5,521 bases of DNA, from NCBI GenBank assembly GCA_011526275.1, contig WTJP01000041.1, positions 1-5,521 on the forward strand. The letters run 5' to 3'. The position numbers were made by a program, and so were the translations under genes. The notes under the pieces were generated by a model. The model was not told the DNA's origin and made no database searches. It saw only the letters and a program-made list of their open reading frames with translations. This document shows positions 1 to 4,798 of the stretch, one piece after another; positions within the stretch are counted from its first letter, which is position 1; every line of letters starts with the position of its first letter. The DNA comes from Candidatus Arcticimaribacter sp. GTDB lineage: Bacteria; Bacteroidota; Bacteroidia; Flavobacteriales; Flavobacteriaceae.

Positions 1-452
1 GTTTCTAGTTTTTGTTGTAGTGGCGCGATTTGCTGATTGACCACATCGGTTAAACCAGGTTTGGTTGTCCCGCGCAGGGTATCGCCGTCTTGCATAGCTG
101 CTGCACCGTCATACACAGGAAGTATCGCAATGGATTTCCCACCAATCAAGCCTGCTTCGTAGAGTTCAGCAGCGCTGTTTTTAGAAAAAGCTAAATCATT
201 GCGTAAGGTAAAAGAAACGAGTATTTTCTCTGATCCGGGTAAAAAATCAATGGCTGCAACTTTTCCTACAGAAAGTCCACTGACCGTTACTTTGGTCCCA
301 ATTTGAAGGCCTTCTACATTCTCGTAAAGGGCGTAGTGGGTGTTTTCACGTTTGAGTAAGGAAGTTCCGTTGAGGAAGTTAAACCCAATAAGAAAAAGAA
401 AAACACCGCCGAATATAATTAAGGCGGCTTTTATTTCATTCGATAGCTTCAA
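1..452 (-). CDS. MlaD-like MCE-domain lipid transport protein (partial, C-terminus off left edge)
   Basis: This is the N-terminal 150 residues of an MCE-family protein, the membrane-anchored lipid-binding subunit of Mla-type transporters that move phospholipids between inner and outer membrane. Visible are a short basic N-terminus (MKLSNEIKAA), one membrane segment at about residues 10-27, and an MCE domain at about 38-112 with the typical signature: ENVEGLQIGTKVTVSGLSVG (residues 44-63), then a strand with FLPGSEKILVSF and ELYEAGLIGGKSIAI before an ILP end. Family members in Bacteroidetes usually exceed 300 residues, so about half is missing. The start is taken as TTG at 452-450 because it gives the familiar M-K-L-x-x-E-I-K beginning. 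No ATG lies in this frame between 453 and 536; another TTG sits at 476-474. The gene lies 55 bases downstream of the amidase on the same strand and is probably cotranscribed with it. The family call is firm. Whether it is a true MlaD orthologue cannot be told without the ATPase and permease genes, which are not in this window. Confidence 0.9.
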   Translation of the reverse strand, partial: MKLSNEIKAALIIFGGVFLFLIGFNFLNGTSLLKRENTHYALYENVEGLQIGTKVTVSGLSVGKVAAIDFLPGSEKILVSFTLRNDLAFSKNSAAELYEAGLIGGKSIAILPVYDGAAAMQDGDTLRGTTKPGLTDVVNQQIAPLQQKLE

Positions 453-473
453 AACGCATTGTTTTACTTGTCT

Positions 474-481
474 CAAAACTA
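474..481 (-). promoter_or_regulatory. Possible internal -7 box (TAGTTTTG) before the MCE gene
   Basis: On the minus strand, TAGTTTTG matches the Bacteroidetes -7 consensus TAnnTTTG and lies in the 55-base gap between the amidase stop and the MCE start, about 20 bases before the TTG at 452. No TTTG is seen at the expected -33 distance. A match to six fixed bases is expected a few times by chance in a window of this size, so this is only a weak hint that the MCE gene has its own promoter. Confidence 0.2.
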
Positions 482-507
482 CGGATAATTTCTCGTTTGA
501 GCTGCAT

Positions 508-1644
508 TTATTCTTGGGAGATTGCCGTTTGTAAATCTATTTTTTTTCCTGCTTTAAAGGCGACGATAAAGGCGTGTTCATAGCCTTGATTTACGGCTTT
601 CTCTTTTAGCTTTTGTGCTGTTTTATAGCGGGTAGTTTCGCCGTAATAATAGCGATAGAGTCGGTCGGATTTGATTTTTGACAATTCGTTTAAGCCTTTG
701 AAATTGGCCTTGGTGAGTGGTAAAGACTTCGAGCTAGCCGCAATTTGCACGCGATAAACAATTCCTTTTTTGGTCGTTTTCTTTTTCGCCTCTTTGGGAG
801 GATTTACTAAGGGTTCTTTTGTTGGCGGCGGTGGCGGAAGTACTGCTTCCTTGGAACGCACCGAAGCGTCCAATTGTTTCTTGTAATTCAAAATGGCCTT
901 GGCAATGGTGTTGGCCATTTCTTGTTGACCCCGTTTAGAATTGAGGTACTCCCCTTCTTTTTTGTTGGTCAAAAAGCCCACCTCGACCAAAACGCTGGGC
1001 ATATAGGTTTCCCGAAGAACCAAGAAGCCCGCTTGTTTTACGGTGCGGTCTTTTCGGTTTAAATTGGTCACGAAACTCTTTTGAATGGTGCTAGCGGCTT
1101 CGATACTTTGCCCCAAATAGGCCTCTTGCATCAAGACCAAACTTATCACCGATTCTGGGTTGTTTGGATCAAAACCGTCGTAGGTAGTTTCGTAGTCGTC
1201 TTCTAGAAAAATTACCGAGTTCTCCTTTTGGGCAATCCGGAAATTGTCTTTGTTGCGGTGCAGTCCCAAAACAAAGGTTCCTGCTCCATAGGCTTTAGGA
1301 GAAGTAAAGGCATCGCAGTGAATAGACACAAACAAGTCTGCATCGGCTTCATTGGCGATTTTAGCGCGATTTTTAAGTTCGATAAAGCGATCGTCTTGGC
1401 GGGTATAGAGCACTTTCATTGTGCCTGTTTTCTCCAATTGCTTCCCAATGGCTTTGGTAATGTTGAGCGCAATATGCTTCTCGTAATAACCATTCCCGCG
1501 GTTACCCGTATCTTTCCCCCCGTGACCCGCATCGAGTACCACTACAAAAGGACGGTTGCCATTTTGAGCAAAGAGTGGAGACGATAAAAGTTGCCCGCCA
1601 ATCAGGCATCCGAAAAAGAGAAGATATAAAGGGTAGTTCCTCAT
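508..1644 (-). CDS. N-acetylmuramoyl-L-alanine amidase, Amidase_3 plus C-terminal SPOR domain
   Basis: This is a secreted zinc amidase that cuts the bond between MurNAc and L-alanine in peptidoglycan, as in daughter-cell separation. The 378-residue form begins with a signal peptide (MRNYPLYLLFFGCL..., likely cleaved near the FAQ at 25-27). The Amidase_3 domain follows at about 33-255, with LDAGHGG (His41), YYEKHIALN (Glu55) and SIHCDA (His109) as zinc ligands and VLVEVGFLTN (Glu221) as the catalytic glutamate. Residues 124-178 form a long insertion between the second His and the catalytic Glu. A proline/lysine-rich linker (about 267-293, with five consecutive prolines) leads to a SPOR-like domain from about residue 295 (YRVQIAASS...) to 367, a fold that binds glycan strands lacking stem peptides, typically at the septum. 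An in-frame ATG at 1734 would add 30 residues before the signal peptide, but it lies upstream of the predicted transcription start, so ATG 1644 is preferred. The gene is divergent from lptD and leads into the MCE gene. Confidence 0.93.
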   Translation of the reverse strand: MRNYPLYLLFFGCLIGGQLLSSPLFAQNGNRPFVVVLDAGHGGKDTGNRGNGYYEKHIALNITKAIGKQLEKTGTMKVLYTRQDDRFIELKNRAKIANEADADLFVSIHCDAFTSPKAYGAGTFVLGLHRNKDNFRIAQKENSVIFLEDDYETTYDGFDPNNPESVISLVLMQEAYLGQSIEAASTIQKSFVTNLNRKDRTVKQAGFLVLRETYMPSVLVEVGFLTNKKEGEYLNSKRGQQEMANTIAKAILNYKKQLDASVRSKEAVLPPPPPTKEPLVNPPKEAKKKTTKKGIVYRVQIAASSKSLPLTKANFKGLNELSKIKSDRLYRYYYGETTRYKTAQKLKEKAVNQGYEHAFIVAFKAGKKIDLQTAISQE

Positions 1645-1666
1645 TGCTAATAAAACCTTAAATGCC

Positions 1667-1696
1667 TTAGAGTCTTTAAAAATATGTGTAATTTTG
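1667..1696 (+). promoter_or_regulatory. Probable lptD promoter (TTAG-N18-TAATTTTG)
   Basis: TAATTTTG at 1689-1696 is an exact match to the Bacteroidetes -7 consensus TAnnTTTG. Eighteen bases upstream, TTAG at 1667-1670 is a three-of-four match to the -33 TTTG. If the final G is at about -4, transcription starts near 1700, leaving about 36 bases before the TTG at 1736. The TTG at 1694-1696, which opens the longest possible lptD frame, is inside this box and could not be translated from this promoter. The call rests on consensus and position only. Confidence 0.5.
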
Positions 1697-1715
1697 AAGC
1701 TTAGGTCGAATGACA

Positions 1716-1746
1716 CAAATTTAGCCTTTATCACCTTGCGAACAAA
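1716..1746 (-). promoter_or_regulatory. Probable amidase promoter (TTTG-N19-TAAATTTG)
   Basis: Read on the minus strand, TTTG (1746-1743) is followed after 19 bases by TAAATTTG (1723-1716). Both boxes and the spacer fit the Bacteroidetes primary-sigma consensus TTTG-N(about 19)-TAnnTTTG. The predicted transcription start is near 1712, giving a leader of about 68 bases before the amidase ATG at 1644. The -33 box lies inside the first codons of lptD, and the predicted start point falls within the lptD leader, so the two divergent promoters are interlocked. No operator-like dyad is seen between them. Confidence 0.65.
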
Positions 1747-4414
1747 GTCTTTTATTTTATCTACTTATTTGCTGTTGTGTTTTGGACTTTCCACGCAAGC
1801 GCAGGACAAATTTCCTGCCAAAACAACCGACAGTCTCCCCCAACTTGAACTCATTGAGGAGATTAAGCTCGACAGTATTAGCATTCAAGCTAAAGATTCC
1901 ATTCCCACCAAAGAACCGCTATTGTTGGATTTGATTCGCTACACGGCGCAAGATTCTGTTAAAATCAACCAGAAAACCAACAAGATTCGTCTCTACAATA
2001 AAGCGCGCATTGAATACCAAGACATGGAACTCGAAGCGGGATTGATTGTCATGGACTACAGTAAAAATGAAGTTTACGCCGGTCGAATTGCCGATTCTAC
2101 TGGAGTGCTGTCTCAAAAACCTGTTTTTGTACAGGGGCAAGATCGGGTCAACCCCGACTCCATCCGGTTCAATTTTGACAGCAAACGCGCTTTGATATGG
2201 AATTCGAAAACGGCTCAAAGCGGTATGAATGTGTTTTCCAATTTCACTAAAAAAGAAAACGATTCCCTCTATTACATCAAAGACGCTAGGGTCACCACCG
2301 CTGCCGATGCGAATAATCCTGATTACTATATCCGCATACGAAAAGGTAAACTGGTGCCTGGAGGAAAAATTGTAGCGAGTTTAAGTAACCTTTACATCGC
2401 CGATGTCCCCACCCCGGTATTTGTACCCTTTGCCTATTTCCCCGCTGGCGATAGCAAAGAATCGGGCTTTATCTTTCCCACCTTCGGAGAAAGCAACCAA
2501 CGGGGGTATTACCTGCAAAATATGGGCTACTACATCCCCTTTTCCGAGTATTTCGATATTAATCTAACGGGGGACTACTACACCAACGGGAGTTACGGTT
2601 TTCGCTGGGACACCCGCTACAGGGTGAACTACAAGTTTATGGGGAATTTTAGTTTCCGCTATGAGAAGTTAGTCAATGGCGCTCGCGGATTCGACAATTA
2701 CTCCAAAACAACGGTGTACAACATTCGTTGGTCGCATTCACAAGACAGTAAAGCCAACCCCAATTCCAACTTTTCCGCTTCTGTAAACTTGGGGAGTAGT
2801 GAGTATTTTCAACAGTCCATTAACCAATTGAACAGTGCGAACTTTTTGAACAACAACCTGAGTTCCTCCGTCTCTTATTCGCGGACATTCCCCAAATATC
2901 CCAGGGTAAACATTTCCCTAACTACCTCCCTTTCGCAAAACAAAAACACCCAAACGGCCAACCTCACTCTTCCTACTTTTCAAGGGAACATGGAGCGCAT
3001 TTATCCTTTCGCTAAACGAGACGGGGTAAAAAAAGGCATCTTGCAAAACATCAATTTTCAATTGACCACCCTTGCCGAAAGTCGTATTCAAACCACAGAA
3101 GAAAAGCTGTTTACGAAGAGTATGTATGACGATGCTGTTTCGGGGGTAAAACATACCGCTCCTATTAACACCAACTTTAAGCTGTTCAAACATTTCAGTA
3201 TCAGTATGGGAGGAAACCTACAAGAAGTGTGGACGTTTAATACCGTTAAGTACAACGATTATACCGAAGAAGCCGGAGTCGTAAAAGATACCGTTCAAGG
3301 CTTCGATGCCTTTCGCACCTACAACCTCAGTGCCAGTGTTGGAACCACCATTTACGGTACGTTTAATTTTAAAAAAGGGAAAAAAGTCGAGTCCATACGC
3401 CACACCATTCGACCGTCTATTAGTTACGGTATTCAGCCCAGTTTCGAGCGCTATTACGACACCTATATCATTGACGCTACAGGAAAGACTGCCGAATATA
3501 CACGCTTCGAACAGGCTTTATTTGGTAGTCCATCAAAAGGATACAGTAACTCTTTGGGGATTACCATTAATAATTCCCTTGAAGCCAAAGTACGAGATAA
3601 AGACACCACAAAAACAGAGGCAAAGAAGATTAATTTGCTCAATAACTTAAACCTTAGCACGAGTTATAATTTAGCTGGGGAAGAATTTCAACTCTCTCCT
3701 ATCCGGATTAGCACTGGGGTCAATCTCTTTGATAATTTAGTCTCCATCAACCTCAACGCTACTCTGGATCCTTATGGGATCGATGAAGAAAACCGCCGAA
3801 TCAATACCTTCCACATAAAAAATGGCGGAGGTTTAGCCCGAATGACCAGTGCCAATATCAACACCAATTTTACCTTGGACAACGATACCTTTAAAAAAGG
3901 GTTTGAGGAAGAAGAAGAGGAAGAAGAGCAAGAAGACGAGGAAATTGATTTCAATGAATTTGAACGCCTATCTGGCGGGGGGCGCGATGATGATTTGTTT
4001 GGAAGATCCAACGACTTTTCCAACGGTCTTTCCCGAAAAAAAGAAAAAAACAAAGCTTTTTCAGAGGACCTGTATCGAACTGTCATCCCCTGGAGTATGA
4101 AGTTTGCACACTCCTTGACCTATAACAATAACGCTGGTCAACGGAATATATCGAATAACTCCTTGATGATTTCTGGTGATGTCGATTTAACGCCAAAATG
4201 GAAGGTGGGGATTTCAACAGGCTATGATTTTAAGGGGAAAGGAGTAACCTATACTCAATTCCGCTTTGATCGCGATTTAGAAAGCTGGGATTTAAACTTT
4301 AGCTGGGTACCCTTTAGCGATCGCGCTTCTTGGTACTTCTTTATTGGAATAAAATCCTCCTTGTTAAGCGATCTTAAATACGAGAAACGAAGAGAACCCG
4401 ATAGACGTTTATAA
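1736..4414 (+). CDS. lptD: LPS-assembly outer-membrane protein LptD (Bacteroidetes type)
   Basis: LptD is the outer-membrane barrel that inserts lipopolysaccharide into the outer leaflet at the end of the Lpt bridge. From the TTG at 1736 the product has 892 residues: a signal peptide at 1-23 (MRTKSFILSTYLLLCFGLS..., ending TQAQ), a periplasmic jellyroll-like (OstA/LptA) region from about 65 to 220, then the junction PTPVFVPFAYFPAGDSKESG (from residue 225) with SGF at 243-245 and a G-Y-Y...Y-Y pattern, typical of the start of the LptD barrel. The rest is barrel-like alternating aromatic/polar sequence ending SSLLSDLKYEKRREPDRRL, which resembles the C-terminus of flavobacterial LptDs as I remember them. 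A glutamate-rich loop lies at 724-736. The frame is open from TTG 1694, but that codon is inside the predicted promoter and its 14 extra residues would precede a complete signal peptide. No in-frame ATG is near. The only cysteine is in the signal peptide. No lptE is seen here. The stop overlaps the ridA start. Confidence 0.93.
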   Translation: MRTKSFILSTYLLLCFGLSTQAQDKFPAKTTDSLPQLELIEEIKLDSISIQAKDSIPTKEPLLLDLIRYTAQDSVKINQKTNKIRLYNKARIEYQDMELEAGLIVMDYSKNEVYAGRIADSTGVLSQKPVFVQGQDRVNPDSIRFNFDSKRALIWNSKTAQSGMNVFSNFTKKENDSLYYIKDARVTTAADANNPDYYIRIRKGKLVPGGKIVASLSNLYIADVPTPVFVPFAYFPAGDSKESGFIFPTFGESNQRGYYLQNMGYYIPFSEYFDINLTGDYYTNGSYGFRWDTRYRVNYKFMGNFSFRYEKLVNGARGFDNYSKTTVYNIRWSHSQDSKANPNSNFSASVNLGSSEYFQQSINQLNSANFLNNNLSSSVSYSRTFPKYPRVNISLTTSLSQNKNTQTANLTLPTFQGNMERIYPFAKRDGVKKGILQNINFQLTTLAESRIQTTEEKLFTKSMYDDAVSGVKHTAPINTNFKLFKHFSISMGGNLQEVWTFNTVKYNDYTEEAGVVKDTVQGFDAFRTYNLSASVGTTIYGTFNFKKGKKVESIRHTIRPSISYGIQPSFERYYDTYIIDATGKTAEYTRFEQALFGSPSKGYSNSLGITINNSLEAKVRDKDTTKTEAKKINLLNNLNLSTSYNLAGEEFQLSPIRISTGVNLFDNLVSINLNATLDPYGIDEENRRINTFHIKNGGGLARMTSANINTNFTLDNDTFKKGFEEEEEEEEQEDEEIDFNEFERLSGGGRDDDLFGRSNDFSNGLSRKKEKNKAFSEDLYRTVIPWSMKFAHSLTYNNNAGQRNISNNSLMISGDVDLTPKWKVGISTGYDFKGKGVTYTQFRFDRDLESWDLNFSWVPFSDRASWYFFIGIKSSLLSDLKYEKRREPDRRL
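3905..3943 (+). repeat. GAR-type purine codon run encoding a poly-acidic loop in LptD
   Basis: Thirteen consecutive codons, nearly all GAA or GAG with one CAA and one GAC, encode eight glutamates followed by Q-E-D-E-E (residues 724-736 of LptD). The run continues into an Asp/Phe/Asn-rich stretch and then a GGGRDDDLFGRSNDF segment and a lysine-rich segment before the final barrel strands. It behaves like a long charged extramembrane loop. The near-tandem GAA/GAG composition makes it a candidate for length variation between strains by slippage, in steps of three that keep the frame. Confidence 0.7.
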
Positions 4415-4797
4415 TGAAAAAAACAATCATTACCACCGACAATGCCCCTGCCCCTATTGGACCGTACAATCAAGCGGTCTTAGTAAACGATACCCTGTAT
4501 TTATCTGGACAAATCCCACTCGTTCCCAGTACGATGGAATTGGTCGAGGGCGATTTAACGGCAGAGACCAAACAAGTGATGGAAAACCTTAAAGCTGTAT
4601 TAGCAGCAGCAGACATGAGCTTTGAGCATGTCGTGAAGTCTTCTATCTTCTTAAGCGATATGAATAATTTCGCAACCGTTAATGAGGTCTATGGTCGTTA
4701 CTTTGACGAAAAAACCGCTCCTGCTAGAGAAACGGTTGAAGTAGCTAATCTACCGAAATTCGTTCGTGTAGAAATATCGATGGTAGCTGTTCGCTAA
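4414..4797 (+). CDS. ridA: RidA family reactive enamine/imine deaminase
   Basis: This 127-residue protein is a full-length RidA (YjgF/YER057c/UK114) of the usual size. The family forms homotrimers that hydrolyse reactive enamine/imine intermediates, such as 2-aminoacrylate released by PLP-dependent serine/threonine dehydratases, sparing other PLP enzymes. Family landmarks are APIGPYNQAV with Tyr18, LYLSGQIP (28-35), the helix from about 51 to 66 with NLKAVLAAA, and the C-terminal signature PARETVEVANLPKFVRVEI (103-121), in which Arg105 is the carboxylate-binding residue and Glu120 is the conserved acid. The position occupied by Cys107 in the E. coli protein is threonine, and the protein has no cysteine. 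The ATG shares its A with the lptD stop (TAATG), and no Shine-Dalgarno sequence is seen, so translation is probably coupled to lptD and the two are one transcription unit. The next gene converges on it with a 1-base gap. Confidence 0.95.
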   Translation: MKKTIITTDNAPAPIGPYNQAVLVNDTLYLSGQIPLVPSTMELVEGDLTAETKQVMENLKAVLAAADMSFEHVVKSSIFLSDMNNFATVNEVYGRYFDEKTAPARETVEVANLPKFVRVEISMVAVR

Positions 4798-4798
4798 A

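Noticed and set aside
340..534. Plus-strand ORF of 64 codons over the start of the MCE gene
   Set aside because: It is antisense to the MCE gene and amidase end, which have clear family motifs; its product has no recognisable features.
1228..1587. Plus-strand ORF of 119 codons inside the amidase
   Set aside because: It is the complement of the catalytic amidase domain and has no upstream signals of its own.
1710..1724. ATG at 1710 as an lptD start
   Set aside because: It is out of frame with lptD and meets a stop after four codons (M-T-Q-I).
1755..1801. LptD signal peptide cysteine as a lipoprotein lipobox
   Set aside because: The sequence L-L-L-C-F-G lacks the small residue before Cys, and an outer-membrane barrel is not expected to be a lipoprotein; a signal peptidase I site near TQAQ fits better.
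3306..3650. Plus-strand ORF of 114 codons within lptD in another frame
   Set aside because: It overlaps the conserved LptD barrel frame and shows no domain or signal.
3772..4086. Minus-strand ORF of 104 codons with a serine-rich run
   Set aside because: The poly-serine is simply the complement of the GAA/GAG run in lptD; the lptD frame carries the family signature.
4741..4753. GTAG/CTAC stem as a ridA terminator
   Set aside because: Only four base pairs, inside the ridA coding region, with no T-run.
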